A stretch of DNA of 6,244 bases. It comes from CAYUHJ01 sp964444365 (lineage in GTDB: Bacteria > Planctomycetota > Planctomycetia > Gemmatales > Gemmataceae). The notes under the pieces were generated by a model. The model was given only the letters and a program-made list of their open reading frames with translations, ran no database searches and had not been told where the DNA came from. Positions 1 through 5,704 of the stretch are shown here, one piece after another. A program made the translations under genes and the position numbers. The stretch spans positions 1-6,244 of the forward strand of contig CAYUHJ010000311.1 in the NCBI GenBank assembly GCA_964444365.1, given 5' to 3'. Each line of letters begins with the position of its first letter. Position 1 is the first letter of the stretch.

Positions 1-424
1 CGTTCGACGACTGCGACATGTTCACGTCGTCGTTCGGGTGGACCGGCTTCTTCGACCCGAGCACCCCGCCGGCCAGTTCGATCGCGCGGTTGGAGATGAC
101 CTCGTTCACGTTCATGTTCGACTGCGTGCCGGAGCCGGTCTGCCACACGCGAAGCGGGAAGTGGTCGTTCAGCTTCCCGGCGATCACCTCGTCGGCGGCG
201 CGGGCGATGAGATCGGCCTTCTCCGGGGACAGCAACCCGAGGTCGCGGTTCGTGAGGGCGGCCGCCTTCTTGAGCGTGCCGAACGCCTTCACCACGGGCA
301 ACGGCATCGTGTCGGTGCCGATGGCGAAGTGGACCAGCGACCGGGCGGTTTGCGCCCCGAAGTACCGGTCGGCGGGGACGGCGATGTCCCCCATCGTGTC
401 TTTTTCGAGGCGAATCTCTGGCAT
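1..424 (-). CDS. fumC: Class II fumarate hydratase, N-terminal part (truncated by the window edge)
   Basis: Fumarase interconverts fumarate and L-malate in the TCA cycle; class II enzymes are iron-free cytoplasmic homotetramers. The first 141 residues are present and run off the left edge (about 460 are usual). The start MPEIRLEKDTMGDI is the usual family N-terminus. The conserved GSGTQSNMNVNEV segment is at residues 97-109, HPNDDVN at 129-135 and SQSSN at 137-141. These fall at the same residue numbers as in E. coli FumC, where T100, S139, S140 and N141 line the active site and H129-N135 form the second binding site. The GSGTQSN form argues for fumarase rather than aspartate ammonia-lyase, which has GAGTSxN there. 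A weak GGAAG ribosome-binding match lies 8 bases or so upstream of the ATG. The gene is divergent from the toxin-like gene. The second half, with the catalytic SS loop signature, is not visible. Confidence 0.95.
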   Translation of the reverse strand, partial: MPEIRLEKDTMGDIAVPADRYFGAQTARSLVHFAIGTDTMPLPVVKAFGTLKKAAALTNRDLGLLSPEKADLIARAADEVIAGKLNDHFPLRVWQTGSGTQSNMNVNEVISNRAIELAGGVLGSKKPVHPNDDVNMSQSSN

Positions 425-506
425 CGTGGGGCTTCCGGAAGGAGAGGCGGGGGTCGTGCGGCTATTCTAGCTGGGACGCGGATTCGGACCCGACGGAGGA
501 GTGACG
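425..506. promoter_or_regulatory. Divergent intergenic region between the fumarase and zeta-toxin-like genes
   Basis: These 82 bases must hold the 5' signals for both divergent genes. A short AT-rich island at 461-471 (GCTATTCTAGC) has 4-bp inverted ends. It gives a -10-like match on each strand: TATTCT at 463-468 on plus (4 of 6) and TAGAAT at 464-469 on minus (5 of 6). I see no convincing -35 box for either. A perfect 10-bp palindrome, CTTCCGGAAG, lies at 432-441, just ahead of the fumarase start. GGAGGA at 495-500 is a strong ribosome-binding site, 6 bases before the ATG at 507. The -10 assignments are inference from weak matches. Confidence 0.3.
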
Positions 507-1082
507 ATGCCCCGAGTGGCCGTCCTGGGCGGGATCAACGGAGCGGGCAAGACGACTGCTTCGCGAGAAGTGTTGCAAAACGTGCTGGGCATCCCGGTGT
601 TCGCGAACGCCGACGCGATCGCGCGGGGATTGAATGCGTTCAACCCCGAATCCGAGGCGGTGCGGGCCGGGCGGGTGCTGCTGGACTGGTTAAAGGATTT
701 GGCGGCCGCGAACCGCGACTTCGCGTTCGAGACAACACTCGCCGCACGGACCTACGCACCGTGGCTGGCGGAATTGCGGGCGGCGGGGTATGAGGTGTAC
801 TTGTTCTATTACTGGCTCCGGAGCCCCGAGATGGCGATCGCCCGTGTCGCCGAACGGGTGTTGGCGGGCGGCCATCATGTACCCGATGCGACGGTCCGCC
901 AGCGATACTCGCGGAGCGTGCGAAACTTTCTGGAACTGTATCGTCCGGTGGCGGATTGCTGGGAAGTGTACGATAATTCCAACGGCGAGCGTGTCCTCAT
1001 CGCTGCCGGGGATCCGGTCGAAGAGCTTGTCGAAAACGAGGCGCTGTGGACGGCGTTCCTTCGGAGTGGCGACCATGAGTGA
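507..1082 (+). CDS. Zeta-toxin-like P-loop kinase (AAA family ATPase), candidate toxin
   Basis: This 191-residue protein resembles chromosomal zeta-toxin-like proteins. Classical zeta/PezT toxins phosphorylate UDP-N-acetylglucosamine and so poison cell-wall precursor synthesis; the substrate here is unproven. A Walker A loop, GINGAGKTT, is at residues 9-17 with K15. NADAIARGLNAFNPES follows at about 35-50, with D37 a candidate catalytic aspartate. FAFETTLA is at about 72-79, and GGHHVP plus an Arg-rich lid (VRQRYSRSVRNF) at about 121-141. All are typical of this subfamily. The ATG at 507 is chosen because GGAGGA at 495-500 gives it 6-base spacing; an in-frame GTG at 501 abuts that site. The last 8 bases overlap the next gene, so the two are surely co-translated. 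Hand counts give 60% GC at 541-600 and 57% at 901-960, below the 75% at 4201-4260, which would fit acquisition by transfer. A non-toxic housekeeping kinase remains possible. Confidence 0.85.
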   Translation: MPRVAVLGGINGAGKTTASREVLQNVLGIPVFANADAIARGLNAFNPESEAVRAGRVLLDWLKDLAAANRDFAFETTLAARTYAPWLAELRAAGYEVYLFYYWLRSPEMAIARVAERVLAGGHHVPDATVRQRYSRSVRNFLELYRPVADCWEVYDNSNGERVLIAAGDPVEELVENEALWTAFLRSGDHE

Positions 1083-1302
1083 AGCGACGCAAAGCCGAGT
1101 CGACGAGATTCGTGCCCGTCAGGCTGCGATGACCGCCGCCCATGAACGGGCGAACCGCGACGCCCTCCTCGAACACGCGCGGATGGGGCGGCCCGTGTGC
1201 GAATGGCGGGACGGGCAAGTCGTCTGGCTTCCGCCCGTGGAAGTGTTCGCCCGCTACGGGTTCGACGAGTTCGGTCGGCCGCTTCCCACCGAACCCGCGT
1301 GA
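1075..1302 (+). CDS. Small protein coupled to the zeta-like kinase, candidate antitoxin
   Basis: I do not recognise a named family. The 75-residue protein begins at an ATG inside the end of the kinase gene (shared ATGAGTGA, 8-base overlap), with GGAG at 1063-1066, 8 bases upstream. Residues 4-38 are rich in Ala, Arg and Glu and look like one long amphipathic helix. Residues 39-55 (GRPVCEWRDGQVVWLPP) look like a short beta hairpin, followed by an Asp/Glu/Phe-containing tail. There is no helix-turn-helix, signal peptide or membrane segment. As I recall, small proteins with a helix followed by a 'xWRDGKVVxxPPEE'-like strand pair often follow zeta-like kinases in other bacteria, which supports an antitoxin role; this is memory, not a search. 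Unlike PezA it shows no DNA-binding domain, so autoregulation by this protein is not evident. It ends one base before the convergent flavoprotein gene. Confidence 0.8.
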   Translation: MSEATQSRVDEIRARQAAMTAAHERANRDALLEHARMGRPVCEWRDGQVVWLPPVEVFARYGFDEFGRPLPTEPA

Positions 1303-1303
1303 C

Positions 1304-1912
1304 TCACGGGGCGAGGCGCGTCAGCCGCACGCTCTTGCCTTCCCACGACAGCACGGCGCGGCGGTTCCCCAGCGGGCTCAGTTCCAGCACGTCGAGCGAG
1401 TCGAACCGGCACTCGACCACCGCGAAATTCCCGAACGCGAACGGGTCGTCGACCGGCGGGACCGACGGGTGGGCGGTCTCCGTTTCGGGCGGGATTTCCT
1501 CGCCGGGGGCGTACCGCTCGGCGTACATCGTCCGGCTCTCCCCGCGGGTCGCGGACCAGACCAGCCGGGCGTCCGCGTCCGCGTGGTGGACCGTGACCGC
1601 GGCCAGCGTCCGCACCTGCAACCGGGCGGCGGCGTCGTAGAAGAGCAGCGCCGCCCGCTTCTGCCGGACCAGATAGTCGAACTTCGGGCTCCGCGAGTCC
1701 GTGAAGAACGCGAGCGTCCGCTCGGCCGGGTCGAACCCGCGGAGGATGACCGTCCGCACCTCGGGGGCCCCGGCGGGGTCGGCGGTGGCAACGGCGAAGG
1801 ACCGGAACGGGTGGCCGGGGCCGGCCGCCGCGGCCGCCAGCGGGGCGAACACGCGGGCGGCACACCCGGCGGCGTCCGTGAAACTCGTCAGGTACTGGAA
1901 CGGAGGGTGCAT
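1304..1912 (-). CDS. Pyridoxamine 5'-phosphate oxidase family FMN-binding protein (Alr4036-like)
   Basis: A 202-residue soluble split-barrel flavoprotein of the pyridoxamine-phosphate-oxidase superfamily. FMN-site elements appear in family order: RTVILRGF at residues 53-60, FFTDSRSPKFDYL at 69-81 (phosphate-binding Ser/Lys), ALLFYD at 88-93 and RLQVR at 97-101. The C-terminus, RLTRLAP, echoes the conserved RLAP end of PdxH. However, the Arg-x-His substrate-binding motif of true PdxH is not present; the matching region reads SPLGNRRAVLSW. The protein therefore fits the Alr4036-type branch better, whose substrate is unknown, and vitamin B6 synthesis should not be assumed. The ATG is preceded by GAGG about 8 bases upstream, next to the large inverted repeat. 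Its stop is separated by one base from the stop of the convergent small gene. It probably has its own transcript, because a hairpin separates it from the upstream minus-strand gene. Confidence 0.85.
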   Translation of the reverse strand: MHPPFQYLTSFTDAAGCAARVFAPLAAAAAGPGHPFRSFAVATADPAGAPEVRTVILRGFDPAERTLAFFTDSRSPKFDYLVRQKRAALLFYDAAARLQVRTLAAVTVHHADADARLVWSATRGESRTMYAERYAPGEEIPPETETAHPSVPPVDDPFAFGNFAVVECRFDSLDVLELSPLGNRRAVLSWEGKSVRLTRLAP

Positions 1913-1928
1913 CGGTGACGCCTCTGCT

Positions 1929-2023
1929 CCCCTCCCCCTTGAGGGGGGAGGGTCAGGGTGGGGGTCGCTACTGGGAGGGAGTCTTCACCCCCACCCCAGC
2001 CCTCCCCCCTCAAGGGGGAGGGG
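1929..2023. repeat. Interspersed inverted repeat, two 37-bp arms (MITE-like or bidirectional terminator)
   Basis: The left arm (1929-1965) and right arm (1987-2023) are reverse complements at 34 of 37 positions; the 3 mismatches are adjacent, around 1953-1955. The loop is 21 bases. Each arm also contains its own small hairpin, CCCTCCCCC-TTGA-GGGGGG, and a run pattern that fits an intramolecular G-quadruplex (plus strand 1943-1964, minus strand 1988-2009). The element starts 6 bases after the stop codon of the FG-GAP gene and ends 16 bases before the flavoprotein start codon, so it would separate the two minus-strand genes. I recall similar C/G-block palindromes as dispersed repeats in planctomycete and some other GC-rich genomes. 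No clear target-site duplication flanks it, and it encodes nothing. Confidence 0.85.
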
Positions 2024-2029
2024 ATCGAG

Positions 2030-3763
2030 CTAGCCGCCTACGAACACGGGTTCGGCCGGGTCGAAGATGTTATAGACGGCCGCCGCCGAACTCGTGACGC
2101 CGAGTACCTTCGCCGGCCGGCCGACCACCGCCGCCAGCCGCACCCCGCGGGTCGACACGTCCGGGCCGGCGAAGAAACTCCCGAGTTCCCCGCCCGCCGC
2201 AGTGATGGCCCGGACGCGACTGCTGCCCACGGCGGCCCCGAGGATCAGGTCCGCCGGGCCGTTTCCGTTCACGTCCGAGACGGCGACGGTGAGGCCCGCC
2301 CGGTACGCGGACTCGAAGACCTCGAACGAGTTCACGAGCGAACCGTCCGTCCCCGCGAAGAGCTTGACGACGCTGCCGCCGCCCGCGCCCGGGGTGGTCA
2401 CGATGGCCGGGCCGGAGGCGAACCGGCCGACCGCGACGTTGACGCCGCCGGTGAAGGTGCTTTCAAACGCGAAAAAGTCGCGGACGACGGCCCCGGTTCC
2501 GCCCCGGAACACCCGCACCCGCGGCCCGCCGCCCGGCCCCGCCCCGACGGCGATTTCCGCGACGCCGTCCCCGTCCAGGTCGCCGGCCGCCACGCTGACG
2601 CCGCCGGTGAAGCCGGGCTCGAACGCGAACGTGCTGAAGAGTAGCCGGCCGTCCGTCCCGGAGAACGCCTTCACGACCGGGCCGCCCCCCTTGCCGGCCC
2701 CGGTGAGCACGTCCGGCACGCCGTCCCCGTTGACGTCCGCAACCGCCACGTTCACCCCGCCGCGGAAGCCCTCGTCGTAGGCCAGGAACCGGGTCAGCAC
2801 CACGCCGGTGTCCGCGTCGGCGATCGTGACGACCGGCGCGTCGCCGCGGCTCGCCCCGAACGCGGTGAACGCGAGTCCGTCGAGCGGCCGCCACGCCGTG
2901 AGGGTGCCGGCGTCGTTGCCGTCCGGGTTGGCGTCGTCGAATACCACGTCCCGGACCTTGGACAACACTTGCAAGGCCGTCAGGTTGCGGACGTTGTACC
3001 CGAACAGCAGGCCCGTCGGGGAAAAGTCGCCGCCGCCGGCCGGGGCCGTGTTCGGGTGGACGGTGTCCGCGCTGATCCCGTGCCCCGGCACCGTCTGAAG
3101 CGCTTGCCAGTAGTTCCAGAGCGGCACGTTCATCTCGTCCGCGAGGTCGGCCACCACCTGATTCGCCTGGTCCACCCACACCCGCGTGATGGCGTTCAGG
3201 TAGCAGTCCGGGATCGTCGACAGAACGGGAACGACCCCGAGCGATTCGTAGGTGCGAACGATTTGTCGCAACTTCTCCCCGTAGCCGTATGCGTCCCCGG
3301 TGCTCGCGTCGTTCGTGCCGACCATGACGAGCGCGATCCCCGGCCGGACGGCCGCAACCTCGCCCGCGGCCGTGGCCAGGATGTCCTTCGCCTGCCAGCC
3401 GGGGAAGGCACTGGAACTGACGCGGGTGAAGGAGTTCCCGCCCGGAACCGGAGCGAGGTACGTCTGCCACGTTTCGACCAGTTCCGCCGGGAGGCCGTAG
3501 GCCCGGAGGTTGTAGCCGAACTGACCCAGCGGCGTGTACGAGTCCGAGGTGATCGCCGAGATGCTGTCGCCCGCTTTGGCAAACACGTCCCGCCGGTTGC
3601 CGAGCGCTGCCCCCCGCTGCGCGACTTGCTGGAGGTGCGCCTGCGTCTCACCGTCGATGATCGGGATCGTCGGCAGCGTGCGGAAACTCGCGGCCGGCAC
3701 GTCTCGGGATTCCAGCAACTCCGGGCCGGTCGGCTGCAGGAACGAAGGGACGGTGCGGGCCAT
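2030..3763 (-). CDS. SGNH/GDSL-type hydrolase fused to FG-GAP (VCBS-like) repeats, likely exported
   Basis: The 577-residue protein joins an esterase-type domain to a repeat domain. The N-terminal LLESRDVPA (about 17-25) is a form of the LEPR-type tag of planctomycete surface proteins; no classical signal peptide is seen. The SGNH blocks are in order: GDS at 65-67 (nucleophile S67), a glycine in AFPGW near 122, GTND at 149-152 and DTVH at 233-236 (catalytic Asp/His). All four catalytic blocks look intact, so it should be an active esterase or acetyl hydrolase, for example on polysaccharide; the substrate is unknown. From about 300 to 565 there are about five repeats of 50-55 residues with GAGxGGGPxV cores. 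Calcium-type loops DVNGDGVPD (343-351), DLDGDGVAE (395-403) and DVNGNGPAD (497-505) fall in three of them; one repeat between them has lost its acidic residues. The ATG at 3763 is preferred over an in-frame GTG at 3772. Neither has a clear ribosome-binding site. Confidence 0.85.
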   Translation of the reverse strand: MARTVPSFLQPTGPELLESRDVPAASFRTLPTIPIIDGETQAHLQQVAQRGAALGNRRDVFAKAGDSISAITSDSYTPLGQFGYNLRAYGLPAELVETWQTYLAPVPGGNSFTRVSSSAFPGWQAKDILATAAGEVAAVRPGIALVMVGTNDASTGDAYGYGEKLRQIVRTYESLGVVPVLSTIPDCYLNAITRVWVDQANQVVADLADEMNVPLWNYWQALQTVPGHGISADTVHPNTAPAGGGDFSPTGLLFGYNVRNLTALQVLSKVRDVVFDDANPDGNDAGTLTAWRPLDGLAFTAFGASRGDAPVVTIADADTGVVLTRFLAYDEGFRGGVNVAVADVNGDGVPDVLTGAGKGGGPVVKAFSGTDGRLLFSTFAFEPGFTGGVSVAAGDLDGDGVAEIAVGAGPGGGPRVRVFRGGTGAVVRDFFAFESTFTGGVNVAVGRFASGPAIVTTPGAGGGSVVKLFAGTDGSLVNSFEVFESAYRAGLTVAVSDVNGNGPADLILGAAVGSSRVRAITAAGGELGSFFAGPDVSTRGVRLAAVVGRPAKVLGVTSSAAAVYNIFDPAEPVFVGG

Positions 3764-3828
3764 GCGGGTCACGCGGGTTGGGGGGAACGGAGCGGTTTCC
3801 CGCTACGCTATGCGAACCGCCCAACCGC

Positions 3829-3846
3829 GAAACTGGTGAAACTGGT
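3829..3846. repeat. Tandem 9-bp direct repeat upstream of the SGNH/FG-GAP gene
   Basis: GAAACTGGT occurs twice back to back (3829-3837 and 3838-3846), followed by TTAAAA. It lies in the 106-base gap between the end of the desulfhydrase gene and the start of the SGNH/FG-GAP gene, 66 bases upstream of that start. This gap also contains the most AT-rich stretch of the region (3846-3861). A regulator-binding site or part of a promoter is possible, but I found no well-spaced -35/-10 pair. The rest of the gap shows nothing I can name. Confidence 0.4.
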
Positions 3847-3869
3847 TAAAATGGGAATAATCGGCACCG

Positions 3870-4907
3870 TCAGGGCGTCACATCCAGAACCGACGCCGGG
3901 TCCGCGAAGATCGCCGGCACGCCGCCCGTGTGGATGAACACCAGCACCGACCCGTCCGGGTAGCGGCCGGCCCGCACGTCCGCGATGAGCCCGGCGAGGG
4001 CCTTCGCCGAGTACACCGGGTCCGTCAGAATCGCCTCGTTGGTCGCCATCAGCTGCAACGCCTCCCGCCCGGCGAAGGACGGCTTGCCGTACCCGGGCGG
4101 GATGAACGACTCGTCCGCGTCCACGTCCGCCGCGGTCAGGCGGTGCGGCAGGCCGAGCATCCGGGCGGCGTCGTTCGCATCCGCGGCGATCGCCGTGGGA
4201 ATGTGCCACGGCCACGGCATCGGGCAGATGAGCCGGGCGGCCGCGTCCAGCCCGAGGAGGGTCTTCCCGAGCGCGACCCCCGCCCCGGTCGCCCCGGACG
4301 ACGACACGTACAGCCCCGCCGCGGTCAGCCCCCGTTCGGCGAGCTGCTCCGCGATCTCGGCGACGCAGACGGCGTAGCTCACGGCGGCGAGCGGGACCAC
4401 CCGCGGCCGGTGCCAGTAGTACGGGTTGCGGCCCTCCCGCCGGAGTTCGTCCGCCTTCGCCGCCAGCAGCGCGTCGAGGTCCGGCCCGAGCGGCGCGTCC
4501 GTGAACTCGACCTTCGCCCCGACCAAATAATCGAGCAGCAGGTTCCCCCGCGGTTCCGTGGACGAGTTCCCCAGGCTCAGGAACAGCCGGCACTCCAGGC
4601 CCAGCTTGGCACAGCCGGCGGCGGTCTGCCGGCAGTTGTTGGACTGCACCCCCGCCCCCCACACGACCACGTCGCACCCCTGGGCCACGGCGTCGCCCAG
4701 CAGGAACTCGTTGTGCCGGGCTTTGTTTCCCCCGAGCAGCAGGCCGGTGGCGTCGTCGCGTTTGACGAAGACGCGGACCCGGCCGCCGATCCGCTCCGCG
4801 AACCGCGGGGCTTCCTCCAGCGGAGTGGGCAGGTGCGCGAGCCGCGCCCGCGGCAGTCGGTCGGCGGCCTCGAACACCTGACGGGGCGTGAGCTTCGGGA
4901 ACGACAT
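3870..4907 (-). CDS. D-cysteine desulfhydrase-like PLP-dependent enzyme (ACC deaminase family)
   Basis: A 345-residue cytoplasmic fold-type II PLP enzyme. D-cysteine desulfhydrase splits D-cysteine into pyruvate, sulfide and ammonia. The PLP lysine is K62 in GGNKARHNEF. The active-site serine is S89 in QSNNCRQTAA, and the cofactor-phosphate loop SSSGATGAG is at 202-210. DPVYSAKALAG is at about 296-306 and IHTGGVPA at 325-332. The 27-residue gaps K62-S89 and S300-T327 match those between K51-S78 and E295-L322 of Pseudomonas ACC deaminase. Ser and Thr at the last two positions are the residues of plant D-cysteine desulfhydrase, which argues against ACC deaminase. Asn91 replaces the more usual His. 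The reading frame stays open far upstream (to 5561), but the ATG at 4907 is right: GGAGG lies 8 bases ahead and homology begins just after. Another small D-amino-acid or sulfur substrate cannot be excluded. Confidence 0.88.
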   Translation of the reverse strand: MSFPKLTPRQVFEAADRLPRARLAHLPTPLEEAPRFAERIGGRVRVFVKRDDATGLLLGGNKARHNEFLLGDAVAQGCDVVVWGAGVQSNNCRQTAAGCAKLGLECRLFLSLGNSSTEPRGNLLLDYLVGAKVEFTDAPLGPDLDALLAAKADELRREGRNPYYWHRPRVVPLAAVSYAVCVAEIAEQLAERGLTAAGLYVSSSGATGAGVALGKTLLGLDAAARLICPMPWPWHIPTAIAADANDAARMLGLPHRLTAADVDADESFIPPGYGKPSFAGREALQLMATNEAILTDPVYSAKALAGLIADVRAGRYPDGSVLVFIHTGGVPAIFADPASVLDVTP

Positions 4908-5051
4908 GGGGGACGCCTCCGGCGTCGCGGGTTCGCGGTCGGGCAGTGCGATTCTCCGCCCGGACCGGACGGGCGGCAAGCGGGATGTCGCGGGAACCGG
5001 CGAGAGCGGTCCCCGGTTCGCCGACGCGCCCGCGTGGTGTAAACTATCTCC
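4908..5051. promoter_or_regulatory. Divergent promoter region between the desulfhydrase and ECF sigma genes
   Basis: These 144 bases separate two divergent genes and so must carry both promoters. On plus, TAAACT at 5040-5045 is a modest -10 match (4 of 6) with only a poor -35 (TTCGCC near 5017). It would place the transcript start at or within a base or two of the ATG at 5052. As there is no ribosome-binding site before that ATG, a leaderless sigma-factor mRNA is plausible. On minus I see no convincing -10/-35 pair. The region is otherwise GC-rich and featureless apart from the hairpin at 4912-4926. Confidence 0.3.
4912..4926 (-). promoter_or_regulatory. Short hairpin overlapping the desulfhydrase ribosome-binding site
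   Basis: GACGCC-TCC-GGCGTC is a perfect 6-bp stem with a 3-base loop. On the minus-strand mRNA the ribosome-binding GGAGG (4916-4920) is formed by the loop and the first stem bases, so folding could modulate access to the desulfhydrase start 8 bases downstream. A regulatory role is inference; short GC-rich stems arise easily at this base composition. Confidence 0.35.
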
Positions 5052-5696
5052 ATGTGGCCCGACCGCACCGACACCGACCGCCTCCTGTCCGCCGCCCGCG
5101 ACGGCCAGACGGGGGCCGTCGACGAACTCTTCGGCCAGTTCCGCGAGCCGCTCCGCAAGGTGATCGGCCTCCGGCTCGACCCCGTCCTGGCCCGCCGGGT
5201 GGACGCCTCGGACATCGTGCAGGACGTGCTCGTCGAGGCGAACCTGCGGCTGACGGAGTACCTGAAGTCGCCGACCATGCCGTTCCACCTCTGGCTGCGG
5301 CACCTCGCGCAAGACCGGATCATCGACACCCACCGCCGCCACCGCACCGCCCAGCGGCGGAGCATCGACCGCGAGCAGCAGATCGCCGCCCACCCCGCCT
5401 GGGCCGACGACGGGTCGAGTGCCGGGCTCGTGGCCCAACTCATCGACCAGGAACGCACCCCCGCGTCGGAAGCGATTCAGGCGGAACTTGCGAGAAAGCT
5501 CACGGCCGCGGTCGAGCAACTGTCCGACGACGACCGCGACGTGATCCTGATGCGGCACCACGAGCAGCTGTCCAACCAGGAAGTCGCGAACCTGCTGAAG
5601 CTCACGGAAGCCGCCGCGTCGATGCGGTACCTGCGGGCGTTGCGGCGGCTGCGAACGGTGCTGTTGCCGGAGCAGGACAAGGGCGACGAAAATTGA
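5052..5696 (+). CDS. ECF-type RNA polymerase sigma factor (planctomycete style)
   Basis: A 214-residue sigma-70 family protein of the extracytoplasmic-function group, expected to direct RNA polymerase to a specific promoter set. Region 2 spans about residues 20-98 and contains DASDIVQDVLVEA at 51-63 (core-binding and -10 recognition) and FHLWLRHLAQDRIIDTHR at 78-95. A linker of about 50 residues, longer than usual, precedes region 4 (about 150-203). There LSDDDRDVILMRHHEQLS leads into a helix-turn-helix at about 173-201 for -35 recognition. Regions 1 and 3 are absent, as expected. The start is unambiguous: a stop codon (TAA, 5040-5042) lies in frame four codons upstream of the ATG. No ribosome-binding site precedes it. 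No anti-sigma factor or Ser/Thr kinase is adjacent; the next gene follows after 8 bases and is the candidate partner. Confidence 0.93.
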   Translation: MWPDRTDTDRLLSAARDGQTGAVDELFGQFREPLRKVIGLRLDPVLARRVDASDIVQDVLVEANLRLTEYLKSPTMPFHLWLRHLAQDRIIDTHRRHRTAQRRSIDREQQIAAHPAWADDGSSAGLVAQLIDQERTPASEAIQAELARKLTAAVEQLSDDDRDVILMRHHEQLSNQEVANLLKLTEAAASMRYLRALRRLRTVLLPEQDKGDEN

Positions 5697-5704
5697 GGTT
5701 TGCT

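Noticed and set aside
1..424. Aspartate ammonia-lyase instead of fumarase
   Set aside because: The substrate loop reads GSGTQSNMN, the fumarase form, and residue numbering matches E. coli FumC throughout.
501..506. GTG at 501 as the start of the kinase gene
   Set aside because: It directly abuts the GGAGGA ribosome-binding site, leaving no spacing; the ATG at 507 has 6-base spacing.
38..793. Long plus-strand open frame across the fumarase and the start of the kinase gene
   Set aside because: It is antisense to clear fumarase sequence and out of frame with the kinase; the translation is Arg/Gly-rich and low in complexity, as expected of a shadow frame in GC-rich DNA.
1929..2023. A short CRISPR array or an insertion-sequence end
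   Set aside because: There are only two arms in inverted, not direct, orientation, no spacers of regular length, no transposase and no clear target-site duplication.
1942..2643. Plus-strand open frames across the FG-GAP gene as a second coding layer
   Set aside because: They are antisense to a gene with strong domain evidence and show only Pro/Arg/Ala-rich composition.
2463..3470. 335-residue minus-strand open frame inside the SGNH/FG-GAP gene
   Set aside because: It is a +1 shadow, rich in Arg and Gly, with no recognisable motifs, and the other frame has full catalytic and repeat motifs.
4908..5561. N-terminal extension of the desulfhydrase by about 218 residues
   Set aside because: The extension is antisense to the sigma factor and has no family similarity; the ATG at 4907 has a good GGAGG site and matches the family's N-terminus.
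4946..5704. Extension of the last gene upstream through the sigma factor in another frame
   Set aside because: The upstream translation is Arg/Pro-rich shadow of the sigma gene. A TTG at 5693 is also in frame, but the GTG at 5705 has a proper GAGG site.
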